A model generated the notes under the pieces. The model had not been told where the DNA came from and did not search any database. It saw only the letters and a program-made list of their open reading frames with translations. Below, piece after piece: positions 19,394 through 29,217 of a DNA stretch of 64,000 nt. Within the stretch, counting starts at the first letter, position 1; each line of letters begins with the position of its first letter. Made by a program: the position numbers and the translations under genes. The DNA is from Orychophragmus violaceus (Eukaryota; Streptophyta; Magnoliopsida; Brassicales; Brassicaceae), in the NCBI GenBank assembly GCA_030180135.1, contig CM058231.1, positions 51,594,235 through 51,658,234 on the forward strand, given 5' to 3'.

Positions 19394-20243
19394 TCTAAGT
19401 TTGAGTGGGAGTTTGAGGGCTTTATTTAGTTATTTGATATGTTCTTGTAAAACATTTAATGTTTAATGAAATTATTATTTCAAGATTATTTTAACTGTGA
19501 TGAAATAATCGTTCCAAAATGATATGAACCATTTTATAGGTCATCGAAGTAAATGACTTGATCTTGAGTCATCGAAGTCATTTAGCTTGATCATGAGACC
19601 CTATATTTGATAGATGTTTTATATCATCCCGTCCCTAGTCGAAGGTTGTTGAAATTGGAACACCAACAACCGTGTGAGACTGGATTGGTACGTGACTTAT
19701 GACAAAGTCTCAGTGTGTCATAGATGCGCGGCATCAAAGTCAGTACATAGGTGTATGTTTGGGAACATACGACCGGACAAGACCCGCTTATAAGAACTCT
19801 TCAGGATATTTATATCTGTGTCATAAGAGATTCTTACTACGACTATAGAGTATAGTCCTTAGACCTGAGTTCGCATGCATGTGACTGCACATGGACTGAT
19901 GCACTTTGATCATTGTCTAACGCTATCGTTCTGCGATAGTTATAAGGACCTTGTTTGGGTACATTATGAAATGAGTAGTTTACAGTGATGGAACAAGACG
20001 GAATTTGTCCCTCCAATATAAATGGAGTGAATATCTCTAGGCCAATCGGAGATTTGAATACTGGAAAATGCATGGCCATGCTCAAACGGACTGTCCCGAG
20101 TCGTTTGGATTGTCAGTATCAAATCAGAGTCCGATGAACAAGATTAGGCTTTATGAGGATGACACTAATCTTGCCTTATGACTAATCGAGATATTGAGAC
20201 AAAAGGGATTATGAATACAGAGATTCCAGTACAAGTGGGAGAT
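19394..20243 (+). other. Element D 3' non-coding block and purine tract
   Basis: 850 bp from the stop codon to the 3' LTR with no credible ORF, conserved in C, E and partly G. It contains GACTATAGAGTATAGTC (near 19839) and the TGCGCGGCATCAAAGTC word shared with C and E. It ends with the polypurine tract ACAAGTGGGAGAT at 20231-20243 that primes plus-strand DNA synthesis. Confidence 0.8.
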
Positions 20244-20910
20244 TGTTGGAATTGTGTCCAGTAATCTCGGTACTGTCTCTAGAAAGTAAGAGTATGTCAA
20301 TGATCAGACATAAGTCATATAATACTGGGGGTCATGATGGCTTGCTAGAGTCCGCTCATGATCTATAAGTCTTGGACTTATTGCCTTTATTATATGATCC
20401 CATATGGGTCACACGCCTGAGCTAACAGGAAAATGTGTAGGAACGGTTTAGCAGAAGTACGGTAAAAGTGCTAGGCATTTACTGTACTTAGAGAGAATAA
20501 AACGGTTTAGCCACTGTGTGTCGATCGATACACAAGGTGTGTCGATCGACACAGTGCGCGAATGCCGTCGAGTTAATTGGTGTTTGGGCCAAATGGCCCA
20601 AACGGAACCGGACAAGTTTTATAAATAAAACTCGAGTTCAGAACCAAAAACCCTAGCCGAAAACTCTCTCTCCCTCTGCGCCGAGTTCCCCTAGTGGCCT
20701 AGCAGCCTTCTTCCTGATTGGTGTGCGTGTGTGAACCTCTGGAGGAGTTATCTCTCGGTGGCTCTCTGATCTCTGACATACCATCTCTTTCCGCTGCAAA
20801 CAGGTATAAGGTGAGATCTATTATTGTTTCTATTCAAGAGAACCTAGATCAGCATGTTTAGGTTAATCTGAATCAGAGAATTGAATCAGGATTCACTAAA
20901 CATTCCTTCA
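20244..20910 (+). repeat. Element D 3' LTR (667 bp)
   Basis: Same length as the 5' LTR, with one mismatch seen. Followed by target duplication CATTG at 20911-20915. Confidence 0.92.
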
Positions 20911-22320
20911 CATTGGAGTGTTGTTAGAGAAGGTTTTCATCAGGTGGATGTCGATGCAGAATATATGCTAAAGATGAAGGATGGACTTGTGTGGGGTGAC
21001 TTTAAAAGGTTCATATGCAGTGGGAATAAGAGGACTGTTGAATCAACAAGGTTGATGGATAATCAGAATTCCCTTGGTTGCCGTTTGTTGTTCTTAAAAG
21101 GAGTTGAATCTGTTTTTGAGATCATGTTCTTTAGCAAGATCCTTGAAGTAAAATTCTGGGAATACCAAGTCAAAAAGAAAGCTAGCCAAGATTCCAAGCA
21201 ACTTACGGTTTCAAATGTGAGGTCTATGTTCATCACCAACTCGTTAAATCCATACATAAAACAGAGAGGTTTAAGCTATGATCTCCCGATCCAAAATCAT
21301 GAAAGCAAAGTTCTAGATCCGAGAACGGCTCACATTATGGCGACGCTGTTTCAGCTACTTGGCTTAACCACAAAGGATGTCTGCAAAGCTCTTTTTGCAA
21401 GTGACTGCTATGCACTTGGAGCTGAACTTCTTGAGTGTTTATCGAGGTGGACACCTATTAAAGAAGAAGAAGGATTGTCAAGACACTCAGATGTAGGCAA
21501 AGCTAAGACTTCCAGGGAACTCGGACAGAGCAGTAAAATCAAAGAAAAGGGACAAGGTATCATTCTTCTCATTCTACGAGTTAAAAATGCTTATGATGGG
21601 TTAGGTAATACAAGGCCTAGACTAGTTTGCTTTGTGGGTAATGGAGGAACAAGCATAGAAGGATATCAAATTTTTGAAAATCAGAAGCGGCTGGGTGTTA
21701 ATAGTGGTTTGTATCGGATCGCTTGGATTGCTTGGGTGTGGGATCCGGGTGAATCAGATTCTTGTCGGGCTGATTGGTTTACGAGAGTTAATTATGGCGA
21801 TGGGATGAGTTTCTTAGGCGACTTGTCAGTTCAAGACATAAGGGGGAAGACATATTGCCATCTTAGAGGAATAAGACTCAAAGTCATGATTACCATTAGC
21901 CATGGGTTTGAGAAAACGAGTGGTTCAAAGAAAGGTGGCAGACATGGTCAAGAACACTCAATTGTTCCACAACAGAAATCAGAACATGGTCAAATGCGTA
22001 TTAAGGAATCTGAGGCAGATTTTGAGTACAGGCGGATGTGTATCAACAACTTAAAAGTGGAAGAGTCTTCACAGGATCAGATCAAGCTTATGAGATTTCT
22101 TGTTTACAAATTCTTCCATTCTCCGAGACCTCCAGAGCAGCTGCAGAGCCAGATAGAGAGCAACGGACAATCTCTCAACCTTGAGGACAAGGTTGTTCTT
22201 CAACCGGGGAGTATTGATAAGCATCATATTATGGGCCTCGTTTATCTTTTTAATGGGCTATTGTTTTATGTTGTTGTTAAGCCTTTTTCTCTTCCCTATT
22301 TAGCTCTTGCTACAGTGTAG
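20911..22320 (+). CDS. Element A 3' ORF, about 470 aa, unrecognised; 5' end cut by D
   Basis: Open for 1.4 kb after the D insertion. The first codons of the longest frame (from 20881) are D LTR, so the true N-terminus lies left of D or is lost. I recognise no enzyme domain. Visible features: a segment KVLDPRTAHIMATLFQLLG followed by TTKDVCKALFASDCYALGAE, which looks helical; a Lys/Gly-rich linker (SKKGGRHGQEHS); and NLEDKVVLQPGSID at about 22178-22220, a C-terminal stretch I associate with Brassicaceae gypsy-type elements. The frame runs through the purine tract (GGGGAGTAT) into the A 3' LTR and stops at TAG 22318-22320. It could be gag-derived or captured host sequence; function unknown. Confidence 0.45.
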   Translation, partial: HWSVVREGFHQVDVDAEYMLKMKDGLVWGDFKRFICSGNKRTVESTRLMDNQNSLGCRLLFLKGVESVFEIMFFSKILEVKFWEYQVKKKASQDSKQLTVSNVRSMFITNSLNPYIKQRGLSYDLPIQNHESKVLDPRTAHIMATLFQLLGLTTKDVCKALFASDCYALGAELLECLSRWTPIKEEEGLSRHSDVGKAKTSRELGQSSKIKEKGQGIILLILRVKNAYDGLGNTRPRLVCFVGNGGTSIEGYQIFENQKRLGVNSGLYRIAWIAWVWDPGESDSCRADWFTRVNYGDGMSFLGDLSVQDIRGKTYCHLRGIRLKVMITISHGFEKTSGSKKGGRHGQEHSIVPQQKSEHGQMRIKESEADFEYRRMCINNLKVEESSQDQIKLMRFLVYKFFHSPRPPEQLQSQIESNGQSLNLEDKVVLQPGSIDKHHIMGLVYLFNGLLFYVVVKPFSLPYLALATV

Positions 22321-22470
22321 GAAAGGATTATCAAAATCATATGAATCAAAATGGGTTAATCCCTAAATTTCTATCTTCTCATCCCTTAATTCTTCTGATT
22401 CTCATCTAAACTTCTTCAATAATCATTCTTATTCCTTTTATTTCACCTTTGATAGAATCGGGTTCTATCA
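22215..22470 (+). repeat. Element A 3' LTR (256 bp)
   Basis: Starts TGATAAGC after purine tract CGGGGAGTAT and ends TTCTATCA; its last 205 bases match window positions 1-205. To its right the host gene begins immediately at 22471, so GAGCA (22471-22475) should be A's target duplication, with its partner just left of the window. Confidence 0.8.
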
Positions 22471-22524
22471 GAGCACTACCGCGGCAAAGCCGGCCACCGT
22501 GAGAATGAAATTGGTCAAACCCAT
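22471..22524 (-). pseudogene. 5' end of a small host membrane-protein gene, interrupted by element A
   Basis: On the minus strand an ATG at 22524 opens MGLTNFILTVAGFAAVVL, a hydrophobic N-terminal membrane segment. I recall near-identical starts in a family of short plant proteins (about 70 aa, one N-terminal membrane helix then a charged tail), but I cannot name it with certainty. After 18 codons the reading enters the A LTR and meets TGA at once. The rest of the gene should lie beyond the left edge of the window, about 22 kb away. Context is right for a real start: AAAATGGG preceded by a GC-richer, pyrimidine-containing 5' region unlike the transposons. Confidence 0.65.
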
Positions 22525-22536
22525 TTTCCCCCAAAA

Positions 22537-22587
22537 TCAATTTGCTTCTCCCTTCATTGTGGAATTTGCGAGGTGGTTCGAGTCCAT
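22537..22587 (-). CDS. Upstream ORF (16 codons) in the host gene 5' leader
   Basis: ATG at 22587 encodes MDSNHLANSTMKGEAN and stops at TGA 22539-22537, leaving 12 bases before the main ATG. This is a possible uORF damping translation of the downstream gene; it is unsupported except by position and could be chance. Confidence 0.3.
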   Translation of the reverse strand: MDSNHLANSTMKGEAN

Positions 22588-22900
22588 GGAGGCTGCTTAT
22601 TTGTAAGGATTACGAATCGCACAGAAGAAAACGGCGGCGAACTGAAGAGTTTGGGTCTTGGTTGAGATTAATGAAATGAAGTTTTAGAGGAAGTGAAATT
22701 TAAGAATCTGGAAAATTAGAAGTTTTTGTAATAGAGGTGATGTTGGAGTGAAGTCGGAAGCTCGCGAAGGTCCAAAGGGAAACATAGGGGGAGGATCGCG
22801 AAGAGATGAGGGTTTTCCAATTTTGGATTTACACGTGGGTTAGAAGAAGGGCCCAGTAGTGTGTACGATTATTCTTTTGGGCCCCTATTTCTGAGAAAAT
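22588..22900 (-). promoter_or_regulatory. Probable 5' UTR and promoter of the interrupted host gene
   Basis: Unique-looking sequence with no transposon similarity. On the minus strand it reads through TCGCCGCCGTTTTCTTC-like and pyrimidine-rich leader sequence toward the host ATG. No clear TATA box could be assigned. Confidence 0.45.
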
Positions 22901-23367
22901 AATGACATGTGTCACTCTCTTAGGAGAGATGGTTTCTCATTATATAATAGATTCTACAACTCTAACCCTGTTTACCTTAAAAGATTTCACTAAAAGTGAA
23001 ATACTTGAGCGGCAAAATTCTCTTCCCTTCCTAATTTTTTTTATTATCCATTGTACAAAGCTAAAATTTGATAACTTAACATTCTAATAGTTCTTTTAGG
23101 ATCTTTAAACGCAAAAGATTGTTGCTAAGAGCCTTTAGTTAAAGGTTTTCCTTTTGAGATTTGAGTTTGATGCTTTTGGAACGTTTACAAGTCTTCTTTA
23201 AGTTGATTGGATTATCCAAAATTTGCTCTTTGTTATCATGTATTCCTTCTGTTTATATTAAATTATAAAAGACTCCAATTTGACTTGGTTAGGGGTTTCG
23301 TCTTTTAGATGTAGCCATATGAGCATAAAATTATGGTGCTACAAAGATTTTTAATAGAAATACAAAT
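22901..23367. other. Intergenic sequence, nothing recognised
   Basis: AT-rich, no credible ORF, no repeat shared with the rest of the window. Probably the old intergenic region upstream of the host gene. Confidence 0.5.
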
Positions 23368-24040
23368 TGTTGAGCCCAAAAATTATGTTTAAATGTGGAT
23401 TAATTCGAGATTTTATGTTTATTAAGAAAGATTTGACATTAACGAGATTAAAGAAATAAAAAACATGTCGGTATTTGAGCAAATAGTAGGGAGGGAATCC
23501 TATTTGTACTAATATAGCCGTGATGATGCGAAAATATTCAGACTTTCGTACTTATTCAAAAGAGAGATCATTTCGGTGTTTTAAACCGAGATCGAGAGAG
23601 CAGACTGAAGCGATAGAGATAACAAAGTAGTAGTGGTAGTTGTGAGTAATAAATTGTGACTTCAATGAATGGCCCTTGAGGAGTATTTATAGGAGAAGTC
23701 TTGGTGTTAGATCTCCTCCAATTCGGGACGATATGTCGTCTTCCGCATCTTTTCGGGGCATGGCATCTCGAGCCAATTGCCCGAGCTGCTCTGCGACGCT
23801 CCTATGATGTGATCATTGTACGATGCTAGGATATCATCCCAGAGGCCACTATTTTCCGATCCACTCTGCCACACGTCGTCCTTTGGGTTAGCTCGGGCTT
23901 GTAGATCGGCATGCCAATGATGACAGGCCGGTAGGGCCCGTGGGAGTTGACTATTAGCTGACTTTAGCCAACTTATGGAAAGGGGCCTCTGTGATCAATA
24001 TGGGCCTCGCTAATCAGGGTTGATAAGCCCACATACAACA
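23368..24040 (-). repeat. Element J: LTR of a Tat-like gypsy element (673 bp), minus strand
   Basis: Plus-strand ends TGTTGAGCCC...TACAACA, i.e. TGTTGTATG...CTCAACA on the minus strand. Immediately upstream on the minus strand is ACTGGGGGGCTAT (24041-24053), like the purine tract of Tat-lineage gypsy elements, so I read this as a 3' LTR on the minus strand. A TATAAATA box lies on the minus strand near 23686. No partner LTR in the window, so the plus orientation is not excluded. Confidence 0.55.
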
Positions 24041-24200
24041 ATAGCCCCCCAGTTCGATGTAGGAAGTCTCGGGCAAATACATCGAACTCGTTTCTAATTT
24101 TCAGGATTAGCTCGATGCATTTTATAAGAGCCTTTCGTTGCGGGCGTGTAAGATTATGGAACTCTAGCGATTTACTTTCACGCGCTTTCCGAACCAACAT
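24041..24200 (-). pseudogene. Element J 3' internal remnant next to LTR
   Basis: Minus-strand open stretch (from 24200: MLVRKARESKSLEFHN...) running into the purine tract and LTR. Too short to assign a domain. Confidence 0.3.
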
Positions 24201-24219
24201 CTCCTGCCCTTTCTCTCAT

Positions 24220-25560
24220 AGATGGAGTCTCAAAGGACGTACCTGCTAGGATTTTGCTCGATTCTTACACCTTTCTGCCACCCGTCGGTTAGGTTTTCTC
24301 CGCTTATTTCTCTTTTCCACTTAAGTTTTGCTCGTAATATTCTATCATATTCTTATTTGCATAAAAGAATTTATTCTTGCTTCTGTTTGTGACTTCTTAT
24401 TCTTGCCCTATCTTGATTTGCACATAATTTCTTTCTTCCAATCGCTGCATCACCTTGTGATTTCTCGTATTCGCGATTCCTAGTCTCTCATATGTTTCAC
24501 ATTTCTCTTTCTATTGGGATTTCCAATTATCCTCCATCATTTTATTAACTAACACGGCCTCTCTTCTCCGAGGAATCAATGTGAAATCAGAATTGGATTA
24601 TGCTTCTCGTTCTGGCTCTGATTCGCCAAATTTGTTGGACCAGAATAGTTTGGAGCATGCGTCTTCTCCTCGATAAGGTGACAAAAACGAAGAAGACTTA
24701 GTGCCCTTGGTTAGAAGGAGTCAGAAGGACATATTGAAGATGAGGACCCCCTCTTCCGGCAAGACTCGATCTAGGCAATAGAATCGAGGGAGCCGAAGTG
24801 GTTGGGGAGACCTAGCCGATAGCGATGGTATACCCAAGAAGGCCCGCATGCCTCTGCCTCCGAAGATTTTATATGAAGCTGTAGGTGCTCCAACGTGGTA
24901 TTCCGAGAGTATGTGGATTGGATGGTGGTCAAATACGGGTTTCCCACGGGCGTCGAACTTCGGTTTCTAGAAGCATCCGAACGCCCCTGGAGTCCACCGG
25001 GATTTGTTTTCCTTTGCGAGGGTTACTTCTCGCAGTTTTGATTAAGATTTCCGCTCCCTGAGCTGTTTGTGACTTACTGCAAAAGGCGAAAGCTGGTCTT
25101 TTCGCAGGTTTGTCCGACCACGATTTAAAACATAACCGTGTTGTTAACACTGGCATCAGAGTGTTGTACACGGACGACCTCACCCAAACGAAGACCAACC
25201 TGACGTATAAGGGGACCTTTTATGCCGACTTTAAACCCAGCGTGGGGATCATTTTTGGAAATCCGTCCATAGTTTATCGGTGGGAAATAAGTTAGTTCTT
25301 CGTGCGGCAATCAGGTGGCCGGTCTTGACCTGAACGAGGTTTATCATGCTGATTGGAACTTTTTTACATGGTAAGGGCTCTTTAGACTGGATTAGATTTT
25401 CTCTCCTAGTTGTCTGAAAAATAATTTTTTTTTTGTTAATTCCACACGAAGATTGCGCCGGTCTGGAGGTTCATGCCAAGCTCAGTGGGGAACTTGCAGC
25501 GGTTGACCAGTGGTCGTGGGATTCTTTTATTCCGGAGCGTGTAACAGTAGCTCTTGAAGG
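24220..25560 (+). pseudogene. Decayed plus-strand ORF, possible antisense extra ORF of element J
   Basis: Broken in all frames. Pieces on the plus strand recall the retroelement-associated plant ORF with a (P)PPGF...F...L.FPLPELF pattern: VEFRFLEASERPWSPPGF around 24950, and LPELFVTYCKRRKLVFSQ around 25055-25108. It lies beside a minus-strand Tat-like LTR, so its orientation opposite to the element fits the antisense ORFs reported near the 3' end of some Tat-type gypsy elements. Family membership is from memory and the frame is too damaged for certainty. It could instead be part of an unrelated plus-strand element. Confidence 0.4.
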
Positions 25561-25765
25561 AATACCATCTGGTACGTCAGGTCCTATGTATCCATTATTT
25601 TTTGCTTAAGCAGAATATTTGCCAAAACCTTCTCAAAGAAGACGAGACTGGTTGGGGACGAGTCTTCGAGGAGGCGGACTGGTGTCGGATCAGCCTATGT
25701 AGTAAGGGCGGTCATGGCGGTCGAGCCGACCGAAGTGTCTCATGGGCCGGCGGAGGACTGCGGTT
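25561..25765. other. Unassigned junction sequence before element F
   Basis: No clear protein homology. It reads partly open in plus frames (25554-25805), but only the part after about 25765 is recognisable RT. Confidence 0.3.
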
Positions 25766-26732
25766 TCGTATTCAAGTATCCTTTGAATGGTGGGGCGACT
25801 GCTAAGCCAATTGATAAGTATGGGTTTTCGTACCAACTCGTGGTCATTTCCTTTGGTCTAACAAACGAACCGACTGGGTTTTTGAAGATGATGAACGGGG
25901 TCTTCCGGGATTGGTTGGACAAGTTTGTGATAATATTCATTGATGACATCCTTGTTTATTCCAAGGACCGAATTGAACACCCGGAAAATCTATGGATTGT
26001 GATGGAGAAGCTAAGGGAACATAAGCTTTATGATAAGTTAAGCAAATGCAGTTTCTGGCAAGGAAGGATTGGCTTCCTTGGATAGTTGCAGTTTCGGTCG
26101 ATCACGAGAAGATACGGTCGATCGAGGAATGGCCGAAGCTGAGGAATGCGACCGAGATCATGAGTTTCCTCACACTAGGCTGCTATTACCGTCGATTTGT
26201 CTAAGGTTTTGCAAGAAAAGCACGTGCTATGACCCGACTGGCCGGGAAGAACGTCAAGTTCGAATGGTTAGAAGCGGCCGAGAAGACCTTCTCGGAACTG
26301 AAGGATATGCTGACCAAAGCACTAGTTCTGACCCAACCTGTCAGCTGATCAAGGAGGAACGGCAAGTTCCAAGTGGTTTGCTACAAAATCTCCCTATTCC
26401 GGAATGGAAATGGGACGACGTAGCAATGGATTTTGTAGGCGGTTTTCCAATGACCAAGTTAAAGAGATACACGATTTGGGTGATTGTGGATAGGCTGACA
26501 AAATCCACGCACTTCCTAGCCATCAAGAAAACCGATGGAGTAGGGAGACTGGCTAAGAGATACATTGATGATATAGTGCGTTTGCACGGAGTCCCAACAA
26601 GTATAGTCTCAGACAGAGATGGCTGGTTCACATCCTAGTTTTGGAGAGCTTTTCAAAAAGCCCTAGGAACAAGAGTGAACATGAACACATCATATCATCT
26701 ACGAACAGATTGACAATCGGAAAGGACCATAC
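25766..26732 (+). pseudogene. Element F: Ty3/gypsy RT fused by deletion to integrase, 5' truncated
   Basis: Starts inside RT: YGFSYQLVVISFGLTNEPTG then FIDDILVYSKD (the YxDD-type catalytic site is FIDD) and LSKCSFWQGRIGFLG, up to 26085. A stop/frameshift follows at about 26085; the next RT pieces (EKIRSIEEWPKL, YYRRFV, AEKTFSELKDMLTKALVL) lead to about 26340. Sequence then jumps directly to integrase: PSGLLQNLPIPEWKW, DVAMDFVGGFP (first catalytic Asp), VDRLTKSTHFL and IVSDRDGWFTS (second catalytic Asp), with a stop at 26636-26638. RNase H and the integrase zinc region are therefore deleted. The integrase continues in damaged form to CATAC (26728-26732), where E is inserted. Confidence 0.85.
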
Positions 26733-27380
26733 TGAAGGATTATGTGTGTTCATTGGTGTAATTATCAGATTACAACCTAACATAATCAACTAGGATCTAG
26801 GTGATTTGCAGATGAATCATAAACAGATCAGATTCATTACCTTATGATTGCAGCGGATTGATCAAAGGAATGAAGAGATCACAGAGAGCTGATGATAACC
26901 GGCTCCTCCTAGGTATCCACACTCTTACAAGCTACTGGATCAGGCTGCTAGACCAAGCTGGAATCAACAGAGAGAGAGAGGACGACTCAGGTGAAAAATC
27001 GCAGAAGCAAGAAGCATTAGGGCTTCCTGCGCCTCTCCTCTTCCTTATATGGGCCCAAGTGATTAAACTAATGGCTCATTAGGCTTTTGGGCCCAAGGCC
27101 CAAATCAGACAAAAGACTGTCTTTTGTCTGGCCCAATTCTCTGTACAAATACAGTAAATGCCTTGCATCTTACAGTATTAATTCCATTTTAACTTTCCCG
27201 TTAGCTATGGTGTGTGACCCTTTGGGATCATACAATACTGGTAATAAGTCCTAAACTTATAGATCATGAGCGGGCTCTAGCAAGTCATCATGATCACCCA
27301 GTATTTATGACTTATGTCTGATCTCGACACTTATCATACTTTCTAGAGATAGTAAGGTAGATTTCAGGACATTCCCAACA
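26733..27380 (-). repeat. Element E 3' LTR (648 bp)
   Basis: Plus-strand ends TGAAGGATTATG...CCCAACA, followed by ATCTCCCACTTGT (complement of the purine tract). U3 sequence resembles C and D LTRs, including GATCATGAGCGG and ATCATGATCACCCAG blocks. Confidence 0.9.
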
Positions 27381-28212
27381 ATCTCCCACTTGTACTGGAA
27401 TCCTACATTCCCTAATCCTTTTGTCTCAATATCTCAATCTGGCATAAGGCAAGATGCGTGTCATCCTTATATAGCCAGACCATGTTCATCGGACCAGATT
27501 TGATACTGACAATTCAAACGACTTGGGCAAGTCCGTTTGGGAGTGGCCACTCTCTTACCAGCTATCAAGTCTCCGATTGGCCTAGAGATATTACCTCCGT
27601 TAAACGGCAGGGACAAATCCCATCTTGTTCCATCACTATGAACTACACACTTTATAATACACCCAACCAAGGTCCTTATAGCTCCCAGTTACGAAACAGC
27701 GTTAGACAATGATCAAAGCGCATCACTCCATGTGCAGCCACATGCATGCGAACTCAGGTCTAAGGACTATACTCTATAGTCGTATATGAGAACCTCTTAT
27801 GACACAGATATTAATATCTTGTAGAGTTCTCATCAGCGGGCCATGTCCGGTCATATGCTCCCCTACATATACCTATGTGTCGACTTTGATGCCGCGCATC
27901 TATGACCCCTCGAAACTTGGTCATAAGTCTCAACACACTCTAGTCTCAAGTGGTTGTTGGTGTTCCAATTTCAACAACCTTCGACCATGGACATTATGAT
28001 TTATGTCATTTCGTTAAATATGGGGTTTCAGGATCAAGTCTACTCATGTACTTCGATGGCCCATATATAATGACATGAATCATTCTGGAACGATTATTTT
28101 ATATCACAGTTAAAAATAATCCAGAAATAAAAATTTCATTAACATTAAAATGTTTACATGAATCAATCAAAATAACTAAATAAAGCCCTCACAACTCCCA
28201 CTCAAAAAGAGA
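27381..28212 (-). other. Element E 3' non-coding block
   Basis: Homologous to the D and C post-stop blocks, including the GACTATAGAGTATAGTC palindrome near 27766. Short plus-strand ORFs here are shadows repeated in C. Confidence 0.75.
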
Positions 28213-29217
28213 TTACATTTGAATATCTCTAATTCCTACAGCAGCAGTATGCAACTCGTGCTTAGGTCTCGGGAGTGGCTTTGTCAACGGGTCAGCCACG
28301 TTCTCATCAGTGAGAACTCTGCTGACCATCACTTCACCTCTATTCACTATATCACGAATCAGGTGATACCTTCTCATAATATGTTTGGATTTCTGATGAT
28401 GTCTCGGTTCCTTGGCTTGAGCAATTGCACCATTGTTGTCACAATACAGTGCTAGAGGCTCAGTGGCATTTGGGAATACACCGAGTTCAATCAATAAGTT
28501 CCTCATCCAAACTCCTTCTTTCGCAGCTTCTGAAGCAGCGATGTATTCAGCTTCAGTTGTGGAATCTGCCACGGTGCTCTGCTTGGAGCTCTTCCAACTT
28601 ACTGCACCGCCATTCAGACAGAAGATGTAACCAGACTGTGACCGGAAATCATCTTTATCTGTCTGAAAACTTGCATCCGTGAATCCACTCATTTCAAGCA
28701 CTTCACTTCCTCCGTAAACCAAGAACTTATCCTTAGTATTCCTCAAATACTTCAGGATGTTCTTTACGGCAATCCAGTGACTCTCACCTGGATTAGACTG
28801 GTACCTACTCGTCATGCTTAGTGCATAGGCAACATCAGGACGAGTACAGATCATGGCATACATGATAGATCCTATAGCCGAAGCATAAGGAATCCTACTC
28901 ATGCGCTTAAGCTCATCAGGTGTTTTTGGACACTGATCCTTTCTTAGTGTAGCACCATGTATCATTGGCGTGAATCCTTTCTTGGATTTATCCATTCCGA
29001 ATCGATGCAGGACTTTGTCTATATAAGAATCTTGACAAAGTCCAATCATCCTTTTAGATCTGTCTCTAAAGATTCGGATTCCAAGAACATACGCGGCTTC
29101 ACCCATGTCCTTCATGGAAAAGCAACTTCCCAGCCAGTCTTTAACAGACTTCAGCATTGGAATATCATTTCCAAGAAGCAATATGTCATCGACATATAGG
29201 ATAAGAAACGCCACTTA
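28213..29217 (-). pseudogene. Element E polyprotein, C-terminal part after nonsense codon (RT end, RNase H)
   Basis: Continues in frame from a TAA at 29217-29215 lying 7 codons before YVDD. It contains LILYVDDILLLGND, ILGIRIFRDRS, RNase H (FTDASFQTDKDDFRSQSG, VADSTTEAEYIAASEAA, YCDNNGAIAQAKEPRHHQKS) and the terminal DPLTKPLP. All RNase H acidic residues visible in D are kept here. It would be made only by stop readthrough. Confidence 0.9.

Larger units (their letters stand above)
13112..20910 (+). mobile_element. Element D: structurally intact Ty1/copia retrotransposon, 7,799 bp
   Basis: LTRs of 667 bp each (13112-13778, 20244-20910) start TGTTGG and end CTTCA, flanked by a perfect CATTG target duplication (13107-13111, 20911-20915). 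Order: 5' LTR, tRNA-Met primer site, 1.6-kb leader with a 21-bp palindrome array, one uninterrupted gag-pol frame, 0.85-kb 3' non-coding block, purine tract, 3' LTR. I see one LTR mismatch (G/C at 13379 versus 20511), which indicates a very recent insertion. Every catalytic motif examined is intact, so this may be an autonomous, transposition-competent copy. Confidence 0.95.

Noticed and set aside
20881..20910. In-frame N-terminal codons (MNQDSLNIPS) of the 479-aa ORF
   Set aside because: These bases are the end of the D LTR; the ORF extension is accidental.
22901..23367. Possible tRNA or small RNA gene
   Set aside because: No cloverleaf, A/B box pair or terminator-like T run could be identified by eye.
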